Assembly: GCF_003946885.1 (NCBI RefSeq)
Contig: NZ_RWKQ01000038.1
Coordinates: 1-47,461, forward strand
DNA from: Specibacter cremeus
Lineage (GTDB): Bacteria; Actinomycetota; Actinomycetes; Actinomycetales; Micrococcaceae
Length of the DNA stretch: 47,461 bases
Direction: 5' to 3'
The translations under genes were made by a program, and so were the position numbers. The notes beneath the pieces are model-generated. The model did not search any database, was not told where the DNA came from, and saw only the letters and a list, made by a program, of their open reading frames with translations. Positions 32,558-41,409 of the stretch are shown here, piece by piece; position 1 is the stretch's first letter; the number at the start of each line of letters is the position of its first letter.

Positions 32558-33848
32558 TGGTTTTTCCTCCGCCCAATTGGGCAATCGTGTTGTGCAGGCG
32601 GGCGAACACCTTGTCATCGCCGATGCCGTCGTGCTCGTATTCGTTGGTGACCCAGGCGTGGGCGTTGCCGACGGCGGCCGCCGTGTCCAGTTGCAGCCCC
32701 GCGTCGACGTACATGTCGTCGTAGTAGACGGCGGCGGCCAGCGGCACGTCGTTGGCGGCCAGCCTGTCCGTGTCGTACAGGGGGCTGGCGGTGCCGCGGC
32801 GGGCCAGTTCATGGACGGCGCCGGCGAACGGGCGCAGCCCGCGGATCTCCTCGAACATCCACGGGAACATCATCTCCCCGGTGAACAGCAGCGGCCGGGC
32901 CGTCTCGGCGAACTGCGGGTGGTTGGCGCGCTCGGCCTGGGCCGCCCAGGCCGTGGGCCCGTTGTCGCCGTGGGCGTAGATGCTCTCCTGCAGCGCGGCG
33001 AACAGCGGATTGTCCGCGAAGGAGCTGCGGGCCAGCACCTGGGCCAGGAACGTGTCGGTGGGCTCGTCGCCGGTCTCGTCGAAGGCCTCGTCGAGCAGCC
33101 AGTGCATCCGCTCAAAGCCCGGCTTCATGCCGAAGTCGATGCCGAGCGTCTGCAGCCGGCGCACGGTGAGGGTGTCGCCGTCGGGCAGCAGCACGTCCCC
33201 GGCGGCGAGCCGGTCCGCCAGCCGGCCAACCAGGTCGACGTCGGCCGGGTACCGGTCGTAGTACAGCTTGTTCTTGCCCTCGGTGCGAGGGAACGTGCGG
33301 CGGTACACCTCGGCCGCCTCGGGGCGGATGCTGGCCAGCCCACCGGTCACATAGCAGGCGGACAGCCCCTCCGGCGCCCGGGACAGGTACGTCAGGGTCA
33401 GGAACCCGCCGTAGCTTTGGCCCAGCGTGGACCAGCGGCGCCCGCCGTACAGGGTCTTGCGCAGGTGCTCGGCGTCGGCCACGATCGAGTCGGCCCGGAA
33501 GTGGGACAGGTAGTCGGCCCCGGCGGCCGCGTCGAAGCGGGAGATCGCGCGGGCGTCGACGCGCGTGCTGCGCCCGGTGCCGCGCTGGTCCAGCAATAGC
33601 ACCCGGTACGTTTTCAGCGCCTGGCCGACCCAGCCGTCCGGGCCCACCGGGCGCGGGCCCTTGCCTCCCGGACCGCCCTGCAGGAAGACGAGCACCGGCA
33701 GGTCCTCGCCGCGCCGCGCCGGGTCCACGAGTTCCCGGGCGAACACGGAAATGGTCTCCGGGTTCGCGTCGTCGAACCAGTCCAGCGGCACCGTGACCCG
33801 GTGGTCGGTCACCGCCATCCCGGGAATGATGTATTGGCTCACAATCAC
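32550..33848 (-). CDS. Prolyl iminopeptidase-like alpha/beta hydrolase
   Basis: Serine peptidase of 432 aa (S33 type) that releases N-terminal proline, and by extension hydroxyproline, from peptides. LQGGPGG (57-63) forms the oxyanion region, DQRGTGRS (87-94) is diagnostic, and the nucleophile is Ser145 in GQSYGG. Acid and histidine come late, near NAHAWVTNEYEHDG. The GTG start overlaps the ATPase stop (GTGA). It lacks a signal peptide. Confidence 0.9.
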   Translation of the reverse strand: MIVSQYIIPGMAVTDHRVTVPLDWFDDANPETISVFARELVDPARRGEDLPVLVFLQGGPGGKGPRPVGPDGWVGQALKTYRVLLLDQRGTGRSTRVDARAISRFDAAAGADYLSHFRADSIVADAEHLRKTLYGGRRWSTLGQSYGGFLTLTYLSRAPEGLSACYVTGGLASIRPEAAEVYRRTFPRTEGKNKLYYDRYPADVDLVGRLADRLAAGDVLLPDGDTLTVRRLQTLGIDFGMKPGFERMHWLLDEAFDETGDEPTDTFLAQVLARSSFADNPLFAALQESIYAHGDNGPTAWAAQAERANHPQFAETARPLLFTGEMMFPWMFEEIRGLRPFAGAVHELARRGTASPLYDTDRLAANDVPLAAAVYYDDMYVDAGLQLDTAAAVGNAHAWVTNEYEHDGIGDDKVFARLHNTIAQLGGGKTND

Positions 33849-34702
33849 GTCAGTGCTGCCCTCTCTCGCTGTTCATTCACGCGCCGGCGCGCTTCCCACT
33901 CCGGATTGATGGTGGGGATGGCCGCCAACAAGGACCGAGTATATGGCTGTGTTGGGTTGTCGAAGATCTCGTCCCGGGTGCCCGATTCCACCACGGCGCC
34001 ACGGTTCATGACCACCACGTCGTGGGCGATCTGCCGGACCACCGCGAGGTCGTGCGCGATGAAGATGATCGAGTACCCGTCCTCGGCCTGCAGGCTCTTG
34101 AACAGGTTTATCACCTGCGCCTGAACGGAGACGTCGAGGGCTGACACGGCCTCATCGCAAATGAGCAGCTTCGGCTTGACGGCGAGCGCCCGGGCGATGC
34201 CGATGCGCTGCGCCTGGCCGCCGGAGAACTGGGACGGGTAGCGGCCGCTGTGGTCCGGGTTCAGTCCCACCCGTTCCATCAGCCCCTTGACGAGTTGCCG
34301 CTTGCCGCCCGGGACGCCCATGCCCTGGTAGTCCAGCGGTGCCGTGATGATGCGGTCCACGGTGTGCCGGGGGTTCAGCGAGGAGAACGGGTCTTGGAAC
34401 ACGACCTGCACCTGGCTGCGGAAGTGCTTGAGCGCCGCGCCGGTGCCGTGCGTGACATCCTCGCCGTCGAGCAGGACGCTGCCGCCGTCGGCGGGCATGA
34501 GCCGGGCCACCATGCGCGCGGTGGTCGACTTCCCGGACCCGGATTCGCCGACGACGGCGACGGTGCGGGCGCGCCCGACGGCGAAGCTGACGTCGTCCAC
34601 GGCCCGGAACGCGCGCTTCTTGCCCGACAGGACACCACCGGTGTTGGTGGTGAATTCCTTGACCAGGTTCCGGGCCTCGAGCAGCGGTTCGCCCGCGCTC
34701 AT
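33845..34702 (-). CDS. Peptide ABC transporter ATPase (OppF/DppF-like)
   Basis: ATP-binding subunit of 285 aa. Walker A is GESGSGKST, the signature is FSGGQAQR, and Walker B is LLICDEAVSAL. The C-terminal oligopeptide-ABC extension with THPYTRSLL-like PTQPYTRSLLAAIP is present. It overlaps both neighbours by four bases and would energise uptake together with the next ATPase. Confidence 0.94.
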   Translation of the reverse strand: MSAGEPLLEARNLVKEFTTNTGGVLSGKKRAFRAVDDVSFAVGRARTVAVVGESGSGKSTTARMVARLMPADGGSVLLDGEDVTHGTGAALKHFRSQVQVVFQDPFSSLNPRHTVDRIITAPLDYQGMGVPGGKRQLVKGLMERVGLNPDHSGRYPSQFSGGQAQRIGIARALAVKPKLLICDEAVSALDVSVQAQVINLFKSLQAEDGYSIIFIAHDLAVVRQIAHDVVVMNRGAVVESGTRDEIFDNPTQPYTRSLLAAIPTINPEWEARRRVNEQRERAALT

Positions 34703-35571
34703 CGGGTGGCCCCCGTCCGGAAGTCGCCGACCATCTTGAGTTCCTCCAGGTCGTCGTCGAGGCGCGGGATGGCGGCCAGTAGCGCCCGCGTGTAGTCGTG
34801 TTGTGGGGCCGAGAAGATCTGCTCGGTGCTGCCGGCCTCCACCTGCACGCCGCCGTTCATCACCACCACGTCCTGCGCCACCTGGCTGACCACGGCCAGG
34901 TCGTGGGTGATGAAGATCATGCCGGTGCCCGTCTCGGCCTGCAGGTCGGCCATGAGTTCGAGGATCTGCGCCTGGACGGTGACGTCAAGGGCCGTGGTGG
35001 GTTCGTCGGCGATGACCAGGTCCGGCTCGCAGCACAGCGCAATCGCAATCATGATGCGCTGGCGCATGCCGCCGGAGAACTGGTGCGGGTAGTGGTCGAT
35101 CCGCAGGTGCGGGTCTTTGATGCGCACCCGGTCCAGGGCCTCGATCGCCACGGCCCGCGCGGCCTTGCGGCTGACGTTGTGGTGCGCCCGGTACGCCTCG
35201 GTGATCTGCAGGCCCACGGTGTAGTAGGGGTTCAGCGAGGACAGCGGGTCCTGGAAGACCATGGCCATGCTGTTGCCGCGCAACTTGCGCAGGGCGGCGT
35301 CGGACTTGCCCAGGATTTCCACGCCATCGAGCCGGATGCTGCCGGACGCAGTGGCACCCTTGGGCAGCAGCCCCATGACGGCCAGGCTGGTCATGGACTT
35401 GCCCGAGCCGGACTCCCCCACGATGCCCAGCGTCTGGCGCCGGTCCACCGTGAAGGACAGGTCCCTGACCACGTCCACGTCGCCGCGGGGCGTGCCGAAC
35501 GTGACGGTGAGCCCGCGCACCTCAAGCAGCGCACCGCCGTCGTCCCTTGCTTTCGACTCTGTTCGGTTCAT
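34699..35571 (-). CDS. Peptide ABC transporter ATPase (OppD/DppD-like)
   Basis: ATP-binding subunit of 290 aa. Walker [10 protein letters not shown], signature FSGGMRQR, Walker [12 protein letters not shown], and the C-terminal [14 protein letters not shown] segment are visible. The start at 35571 overlaps the permease stop (ATGA); the long upstream extension of the frame is only a shadow of the permease. Confidence 0.94.
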   Translation of the reverse strand: MNRTESKARDDGGALLEVRGLTVTFGTPRGDVDVVRDLSFTVDRRQTLGIVGESGSGKSMTSLAVMGLLPKGATASGSIRLDGVEILGKSDAALRKLRGNSMAMVFQDPLSSLNPYYTVGLQITEAYRAHHNVSRKAARAVAIEALDRVRIKDPHLRIDHYPHQFSGGMRQRIMIAIALCCEPDLVIADEPTTALDVTVQAQILELMADLQAETGTGMIFITHDLAVVSQVAQDVVVMNGGVQVEAGSTEQIFSAPQHDYTRALLAAIPRLDDDLEELKMVGDFRTGATR

Positions 35572-36563
35572 CAGGATTTCACCCTCACTCGCGGGTCGAG
35601 CACCGCGTACAACAGGTCGACGACGACGTTCGCCACGACCACGAAGAAGGCGGCCATCAGGGTCACGGCCATGATGACCGGCTGGTCGTTCTTGCCGATC
35701 GAATCGGCGGCCAGCTTGCCGACACCGTTGAGGCCGAACACCGTCTCGGTGATCAGCGCCCCGCCGAGCAGCCCGGCGAAGTCCATGCCGAACAGCGTCA
35801 CGATGGGCGTCAGGGACGGGCGCAGGGCGTGCCGGCGCAGGACCAGCAAACTCGGCAGGCCCTTGGCTCGGGCCGTGCGCATGAAGTTCTCGCCCAGCGT
35901 GTCCAGCACATTCGCCCGGGTCAGCCGGGCGTACATGGACGCGTAGCCGAACGCGAGTACCGTCCACGGCATGATGTAGGACTGGAACCAGAAGAGCGGG
36001 TCCTCGCCGAAGTCCGGCGTGGACGGGAACGGCAGGACCTGCAGCTGGACCACCAGTACGTACTGCAGCACCAGGGCGATGAAGTAGTTGGGCAGCGAGA
36101 TGCCGCCCAGGGCGAACATCATGGCGCCCTTGTCCCACCAGGTGCCCGCCTTGATGGCGCTGACCAGACCCGCGGAGATGCCTATCAACAACCACAGCAC
36201 GGCGGCGCCTACGGCCACGGTGACGCTGACCGGGAGCCGGGCGGTGATCATGTCCACCACGGACTGGTTGGTCTGGAAGCTGAAGCCCAGGCACGGGGCG
36301 GCGCAGTGGATGGCGGCGGCACCCTCACCGTAGGTCCGGCCGGCGAAGATCCCGGACAGGAACTGCCAGAACTGGGCCAGGAAGGGCTGGTTCACGCCCA
36401 GCTGTTCGCGGATCTGGTCGATCCGTGCCGGGTTGCACGTCTTGCCGCAGATCATCACGGCCGGGTCCGGGGAGAGCAGGAAGAAGATGCAGAACGTCAG
36501 GAAGCTGACAAGGAACAGGATGACGGCGACGCCGAGCAGCCGCCGGAGAATGTAGCCGGGCAT
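35571..36563 (-). CDS. Peptide ABC transporter permease (DppB-like)
   Basis: Permease of 330 aa with six predicted helices. It opens with GYILRRLLGVAVILFLVS, and the EAA-type loop reads around RAKGLPSLLVLRRHALRPSL. A large early loop carries CGKTCNPARIDQIREQLGVNQP, common in DppB. It is coupled to the DppC and ATPase genes by one- to four-base overlaps. Confidence 0.93.
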   Translation of the reverse strand: MPGYILRRLLGVAVILFLVSFLTFCIFFLLSPDPAVMICGKTCNPARIDQIREQLGVNQPFLAQFWQFLSGIFAGRTYGEGAAAIHCAAPCLGFSFQTNQSVVDMITARLPVSVTVAVGAAVLWLLIGISAGLVSAIKAGTWWDKGAMMFALGGISLPNYFIALVLQYVLVVQLQVLPFPSTPDFGEDPLFWFQSYIMPWTVLAFGYASMYARLTRANVLDTLGENFMRTARAKGLPSLLVLRRHALRPSLTPIVTLFGMDFAGLLGGALITETVFGLNGVGKLAADSIGKNDQPVIMAVTLMAAFFVVVANVVVDLLYAVLDPRVRVKS

Positions 36564-37522
36564 CAGCGCGCCTCACCGGTGTCAATGGCCTTGCTCAGGT
36601 GATCCCCGAACACGGTGAACGAGAGCACCGTGAGGAACAGGAACAGGCCGGGTACGAAGAAATACATGGGATCGGTGGCGTACCAGGGCACGGCCGAGGC
36701 GATCATCTGGCCCCACGAGGCCGTGGGCGGGGTGACGCCGACGCCCAGGAAAGACAGCCCCGCCTCCGTGCCGATGTAGCCGGGCACCGACAGCGTGGCC
36801 ATGACGATGATGGTGCCGGTCAGGTTGGGCAGCACCTCGCGGAACACGATGCGCACCCTGGAGGCCCCTGACGCGTAGGCGGCCTCGACGAACTCACGGT
36901 TCTTGAGGGACATCGTTTGGCCGCGCACCACGCGGGCCATGTACGGCCAGCCGAAGACGCTCAACACCACGACCAGCAGGAACGGACGGTTCCCGGCCGG
37001 CAGTGCGGAGAGCAGGGCGATCATGAAGATCAGTGACGGGAAGGCCATGAGGAAATCCATCAGGCGTGAGATCACCTGGTCCACCCAGCCACCGTAGAAC
37101 CCGGCCAGCGTGCCCAGGACGACGCCGATGAAGGTGGTCAGCAGCGTGGCGCTGACGGAGATCAGCAAGGAGACCTGGGCGCCGAAGGCGATGCGGGCAA
37201 AAATGTCGCGCCCGCTTTGCGGCTCCACCCCGAACCAGTGGGTGGGGCCGATGCCGCCGAGCGGGCCGTTGGGAATGCCGCCCAGGTCCGCGTTGACTGC
37301 GGAGGGGTCGTATTCGTACGGTCCCCAGCCGGAGAGGTGCGTCAGCAGGGGCGCGGCGATCGCCATGATCGTGATCAGGGCGATGAAGCCGGCGCTGAAC
37401 AGCACCGCCGGTGATTTCCGCATGGTTCGGATGACGCGGCGGGCCGAGGAAGGGCCGCCGCCAGAGAACGGCGACCCCTTTTCCTCGGTCTCGACGGCCA
37501 ATTGTGTTGGCATCGTGGTCAT
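36563..37522 (-). CDS. Peptide ABC transporter permease (DppC-like)
   Basis: Permease of 319 aa. The N-terminal tail is cytoplasmic, followed by a first helix, a large loop with HWFGVEPQSGRDIFARIAFG (typical HPFGTDxxGRD-like pattern), and five more helices. The EAA loop reads ASGASRVRIVFREVLPN. It follows the binding-protein stop by eight bases. Confidence 0.93.
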   Translation of the reverse strand: MTTMPTQLAVETEEKGSPFSGGGPSSARRVIRTMRKSPAVLFSAGFIALITIMAIAAPLLTHLSGWGPYEYDPSAVNADLGGIPNGPLGGIGPTHWFGVEPQSGRDIFARIAFGAQVSLLISVSATLLTTFIGVVLGTLAGFYGGWVDQVISRLMDFLMAFPSLIFMIALLSALPAGNRPFLLVVVLSVFGWPYMARVVRGQTMSLKNREFVEAAYASGASRVRIVFREVLPNLTGTIIVMATLSVPGYIGTEAGLSFLGVGVTPPTASWGQMIASAVPWYATDPMYFFVPGLFLFLTVLSFTVFGDHLSKAIDTGEAR

Positions 37523-37530
37523 GTGGGGAA

Positions 37531-39216
37531 CTACTTGGCCGCGTTGGCCAGTCCGACGGTGACAAGGTCGACGCCGCCGTTGAAACCGATAACGCTCTTG
37601 CCGATGTTGCTACCGGTCAGCTGCAGGCCGTTTTGGTAGACCAGCGGGACCAAGGGGGCGAGCTTCATAATCTGTTCGTCCAAGTCGCCGTACGCCTTGT
37701 TGGCGGCGTCGACGTCAGTCATGGCGGCGATGGTGGCCATCTGCTTGTTGACGGCCGGGTCGTTGAGCTGGGCCAGGTTGGAGTTGCCCTTGTCGGTGAT
37801 GTTTTTGCCCTCGAGAATTGGCGGCAGGAACGTGGCTCCCGAGGCCCAGTCCGGGCACCAACCCGTGATGGCGGCGTCATGTTGCTGCGAGCGGGTGCCG
37901 ATGACCTCGTAGAACGTGGACGAGTCGATGACGTTCAGCTTCACGGTGATGCCGATCTTGGCCAGCGACTGCTGGATGGCCTGGGACTGTGCCTGGATCA
38001 TCGGCGTCCCGCGCGTATCCAGGGTCATGTCGAAGCCGTTGGACAGACCGGCCTCCGCCAAGAGGGCCTTGGCCTTTTCAATGTCGCCCTTGTTGCCGGT
38101 GCTCGGGTACAGGTCGAAGTCCTTGCGGCCCAGCAGCGACGGCACCATGATGGTGTTCGCGATCGTGGCCAGCTGGCTGCCGCCGCTGGCGGTCTGCACG
38201 GAGGACTTGTCGATGGCGTAGTTGATGGCCTGGCGGACCCGGACGTCGGACATGTGCGGCTTGGTGGTGTTCATGCCCATGTACGTGGTGCAGATGGCCG
38301 TGGTCTTCACGGCCCGGTCCTGGATCTGCGGGGTCTGCACGCGGGAGACGTTGGCCGGTTGCAGCGAGCCGCCGGAGATGGCGTCCTTGTCGCCGGACTG
38401 GTCGGCCAGCATGCGCTCGTCGATCGTGGCCCCGTCCAGGCCGAACGTGAAATCAAGGTTGTCCGGGTAGGCCTTGCGGACGGTGTCAGTAGCGGCGCTC
38501 CAGTTCGTGTTCCTGGCGAGCTTCAGCTCGCTGCCCCGGTTGTAGCTGACCACCTTGTACGGGCCGGAGGCGATCGGCTTGGCGTCGAAGGCGGTCCCGG
38601 CGCCACTGCCCACGGGGAACGGCACAAAGGAGTTCTGCCCCACCACGGAGCCGAAGTCGGCGAACGGCTGGTTCAGGTGGAAGACGATCGTCTTGTCGTC
38701 GGGTGTCTGGATCGGGGCAAAGTCCTTGCCCTTGTCCGCGTACGGGCCCTTGTAGCCGGACCCGTCATCGAGCAGCGTGCGGGCGTACGGGGAGCCGATG
38801 CCCAGGGCCGGGTCGAAGGAACGCTCAACACCGAACTTCACGTCCTTGCTGGTGATGGGCGTGCCGTCCTCGAACTTCACGCCGTCCTTGAGCGTGAACG
38901 TCCACGTCTTGCCGCCGTCGGAGGATTTCCCCATGTCGGTGGCGAGGTCGGGCACCATCTCGGAGGTTTTGCCGGCCACCGTGGAGTTGGTGGTGAGCGT
39001 GCGATAGATCAGGCGGTAGAAGTTGTTCACGCCGCCGTCAAAGCCCATGGCCGGGTCCAGGTGGGAGTAGTCGGCGTTCAGCAGGACGCTGACGGTGCCG
39101 CCCTTCTGCGGTTCACCGGTTTTGGCGCCGGCGCCGACCTTGGCCCCGCCGCCACAGGCGGTGAGTGCAAGCGACGCGGACAGCACCACGCCAAGAACAA
39201 TGTGTTTCGTCTTCAT
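37531..39216 (-). CDS. Peptide ABC transporter substrate-binding lipoprotein
   Basis: Extracytoplasmic solute-binding protein of 561 aa (SBP family 5). The signal peptide ends in the lipobox LTAC, so it is lipid-anchored. The domain begins at KGGTVSVLLNADYSHLDPA and has the KTWTFTLKDGVKFEDG signature and the DVRVRQAINYAID block. Of three candidate starts, the ATG at 39216 is favoured because GAAAG lies about ten bases upstream. A GTG at 39246 would add ten residues. It follows the GH127 gene, so the captured ligand may be glycosylated Hyp peptides; that is inference. Confidence 0.92.
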   Translation of the reverse strand: MKTKHIVLGVVLSASLALTACGGGAKVGAGAKTGEPQKGGTVSVLLNADYSHLDPAMGFDGGVNNFYRLIYRTLTTNSTVAGKTSEMVPDLATDMGKSSDGGKTWTFTLKDGVKFEDGTPITSKDVKFGVERSFDPALGIGSPYARTLLDDGSGYKGPYADKGKDFAPIQTPDDKTIVFHLNQPFADFGSVVGQNSFVPFPVGSGAGTAFDAKPIASGPYKVVSYNRGSELKLARNTNWSAATDTVRKAYPDNLDFTFGLDGATIDERMLADQSGDKDAISGGSLQPANVSRVQTPQIQDRAVKTTAICTTYMGMNTTKPHMSDVRVRQAINYAIDKSSVQTASGGSQLATIANTIMVPSLLGRKDFDLYPSTGNKGDIEKAKALLAEAGLSNGFDMTLDTRGTPMIQAQSQAIQQSLAKIGITVKLNVIDSSTFYEVIGTRSQQHDAAITGWCPDWASGATFLPPILEGKNITDKGNSNLAQLNDPAVNKQMATIAAMTDVDAANKAYGDLDEQIMKLAPLVPLVYQNGLQLTGSNIGKSVIGFNGGVDLVTVGLANAAK

Positions 39217-39267
39217 CTGCATTCGCTTTCGTTGCTGGAACTTCACGGATCTGGCGGGAAATTCGGT

Positions 39268-41211
39268 TTAGGCCGTGCGCAGCCACACGCGCATGGTTTC
39301 GGCCCGGCGGTTGCCCCACAGGAAGTAGGGCACAAGCGTTGCCGTTTGGGCCTCGGTCACCTCCCGGACGGTCTCGGTCCACAGCGGGTACAGCTCGGCG
39401 GCCGGTGCGGCGGCCGCGCGCACCGGCAGGGAGAGGACGACGACGTCGCCCGTCCCGGGCACGATGCCCCGGGTTTGTTCGTGGGCCAGCGCCGGCGCCC
39501 CGGGCTCGAGGATGAGGTCGTCGACGCCGGCGGCGTTGTCCTGCTGCTCGGCACAGTAGACCAGCGGGCCGCGGGCGATTGCGACGCTGCCGCGCGTCGC
39601 ATCCAGGTGCGGATGAGAGATGTGAGCGCGCACAACCATGGGCAGCACCAGATCGACCGTGTCGCCTGCCTGCCAGATCCGGCGCAGTTCCGCCCAGCCC
39701 GGTGCGGCGCGTACGGCCGGGGCGCCGTTGATGCTGACCGTGGCCCCGGCCGCCCAGGCCGGGACACGGAAGGCCAGCGTGAACTCCTCGTGCGGGGCGT
39801 CGCGGACCACGGCGCGCACGTTTCCGTCCCACGGGTAATCGGCCCGCAGGTCCACGGCGAACGGTCCGGCCGTAATGGACGCCGCCGCGTAGTTGGCGAC
39901 GTGCAGCGAGTCGGCGGTTGTGGCGGCGACGTAGTCCTGCAGTTCGGACATCCAGCGGATCACGTTCGGCGGGCAGCACGGGCAGCCGAACCAGGACCGG
40001 CGCAGCGCCTCGCCCCCGGTCTCGGCCCCGCTGCGCTGTTCGTGGTCGGGGCGGCGCTGCAGCGGGTTGTCGTAGAAGAACTTCGTGCCATCCACCGAGA
40101 GGCCGACGGCGTAGGCGTTGTAGAGGACGTTCTCGAACACGTCCACGTATTTGGCCTCGCCGGTGGCCAGGAACATGCGCCAACCCCACTGCATGATGGA
40201 GATGGCCGCGCACGTTTCGCTGTAGGAGCGGTCGGACGGCAGCTCGAAGCGGTCGCCGATGGCCTCGTCCGAGTGCCGGCTTCCGAGCCCGCCGGTGATG
40301 TAGAGCTTGCTGGCCACCATGTCGTCCCACAGCCGAACGAGTGCGGCGAGCAGGCCGGCGTCGTTGGTTTCCACGGCGACGTCGGTGGCACCGGCGGCCA
40401 GGTAGCCCATCCGCACGGCGTGTCCGGTCACGGACGGCAGCTCGCGCAGCGGCTGGCCGTCCTGGAAGTACTCCGCCGGGAACAGGGTCAACGCGACCAG
40501 GCCCCGGCCGCGGCGGTCCACGAACAGTTTCGCCAGCGTCAGGTGGTCCCGGTTGCCGGTTTCGCGGTACAGCTCCACGAGCGCCATCTCGACTTCGGGG
40601 TGTCCGCACACCTGGTCGCGGCCGGCGGGGCCGAATTCGCGGTAGGCGTTGTCGGCGAACGCGCTCGCGACCTTGAGGAGACGGTCGTCGCCGAGCTGGC
40701 GGTTGGCGGCGACGGCGGCCTGGATGAGGTGGCCCAGGTTGTACAGCTCGTGGCCCCAGGACAGGTCGCTCCAGGCGTCCTTCCCGTTGCGCATGTTCTG
40801 GTAGTACGAGTTCAGGTAACCGTCGCCGGCCTGGGCGGCGGCGATGAGTTCGACCGATTCCTCGTAGAATGCCCGGACCTCGGGTTGCTCGCCGCGGGCC
40901 AGCTCATAGGCCAGGCCCTCGAGGGTCTTGTAGATGTCGGTGTCGAGGAACGGGTAGCGGCCCCGGTACTCCTCGTCGGTGCCGTCTCTTGCGATGCGGA
41001 AGTTCTCCAGGTTGCCGGCCCCGCGCAGTTCGGTGAGCGAATGCGGGATGGTGGCCGTCCGGTTGCGCTCCTGCCAGCGGGCCAGCAGGCCGCCGGTCAG
41101 CCGGACGTCCGAGGCGCCGAGGGACCGCAGCGCGCCGGCCCCCGGGACGACGGCGTTGGCGCGAAGCGCGGAACCGTGCGGCTGGTGGACGGTGGTGTTC
41201 CCAGAAGTCAT
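39268..41211 (-). CDS. GH127 beta-L-arabinofuranosidase (DUF1680)
   Basis: Glycoside hydrolase of 647 aa. GH127 enzymes such as HypBA1 of Bifidobacterium longum remove beta-L-arabinofuranose from hydroxyproline-linked arabino-oligosaccharides. The zinc/cysteine active site is fully present: Glu316, Glu332 and Cys334 in SETCAAIS, and Cys410, Cys412 and Cys413 in FGCPCCPPNVIRW. GHPEVEMALVELYRETG (203-219) is another signature. No signal peptide is seen, so it acts inside the cell. The ATG at 41211 or a GTG at 41223 could start it. It is first in the operon leading into the peptide transporter. Operator-like site D lies just upstream. Confidence 0.92.
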   Translation of the reverse strand: MTSGNTTVHQPHGSALRANAVVPGAGALRSLGASDVRLTGGLLARWQERNRTATIPHSLTELRGAGNLENFRIARDGTDEEYRGRYPFLDTDIYKTLEGLAYELARGEQPEVRAFYEESVELIAAAQAGDGYLNSYYQNMRNGKDAWSDLSWGHELYNLGHLIQAAVAANRQLGDDRLLKVASAFADNAYREFGPAGRDQVCGHPEVEMALVELYRETGNRDHLTLAKLFVDRRGRGLVALTLFPAEYFQDGQPLRELPSVTGHAVRMGYLAAGATDVAVETNDAGLLAALVRLWDDMVASKLYITGGLGSRHSDEAIGDRFELPSDRSYSETCAAISIMQWGWRMFLATGEAKYVDVFENVLYNAYAVGLSVDGTKFFYDNPLQRRPDHEQRSGAETGGEALRRSWFGCPCCPPNVIRWMSELQDYVAATTADSLHVANYAAASITAGPFAVDLRADYPWDGNVRAVVRDAPHEEFTLAFRVPAWAAGATVSINGAPAVRAAPGWAELRRIWQAGDTVDLVLPMVVRAHISHPHLDATRGSVAIARGPLVYCAEQQDNAAGVDDLILEPGAPALAHEQTRGIVPGTGDVVVLSLPVRAAAAPAAELYPLWTETVREVTEAQTATLVPYFLWGNRRAETMRVWLRTA

Positions 41212-41230
41212 GTTAACGATCACAATCTCT

Positions 41231-41251
41231 TGTACGGTGTGACATTGCACA
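41231..41251. promoter_or_regulatory. GntR-type operator candidate, site D
   Basis: On the minus strand TGT and ACA flanks surround the core ATGTCACAC. GTGCAATGTCACA is shared exactly with site C. It lies about 20 bases before the GH127 ATG, and 8 before the alternative GTG, in promoter position for the whole arabinosidase-transporter-peptidase operon. Confidence 0.6.
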
Positions 41252-41328
41252 GAAGTTTATGGCACATTCGCCCCCGGCACAAGGGGTTCGTGTTGCCTGC
41301 GCCACTCCCGCCCCCGCCTCCCCAACTG

Positions 41329-41379
41329 TGACGCGGTAACTGCAGCGGGCAAGCGCGTTCCAGTGCAGTTACCGCGTCA
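41329..41379. terminator. Perfect 16-bp inverted repeat, possible terminator or REP
   Basis: TGACGCGGTAACTGCA (41329-41344) and its exact reverse complement (41364-41379) flank a 19-base loop. It lies downstream of the racemase-family gene and upstream of the arabinosidase promoter. No U-tract follows on either strand, so an intrinsic terminator is not certain; a REP-like element or protein-binding palindrome is equally possible. Confidence 0.5.
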
Positions 41380-41380
41380 T

Positions 41381-41404
41381 GGTTTCGACAAGCTCAACCA
41401 CCGG
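41381..41404. repeat. Single copy of dispersed repeat
   Basis: GGTTTCGACAAGCTCAACCA directly abuts the inverted repeat, between it and the end of the racemase-family gene. Rightmost copy in the window. Confidence 0.85.
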
Positions 41405-41409
41405 TGACG

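Noticed and set aside
30029-32650. Plus-strand open frame of 873 codons
   Set aside because: Antisense to the DapA-like and M24 peptidase genes and without family features.
37504-41331. Plus-strand open frame of 1275 codons opposite the transporter and GH127 genes
   Set aside because: It is antisense to three well-supported genes and its composition (Gly, Arg, His, Gln and Ala runs) is typical of high-GC shadow frames; no domain is visible.
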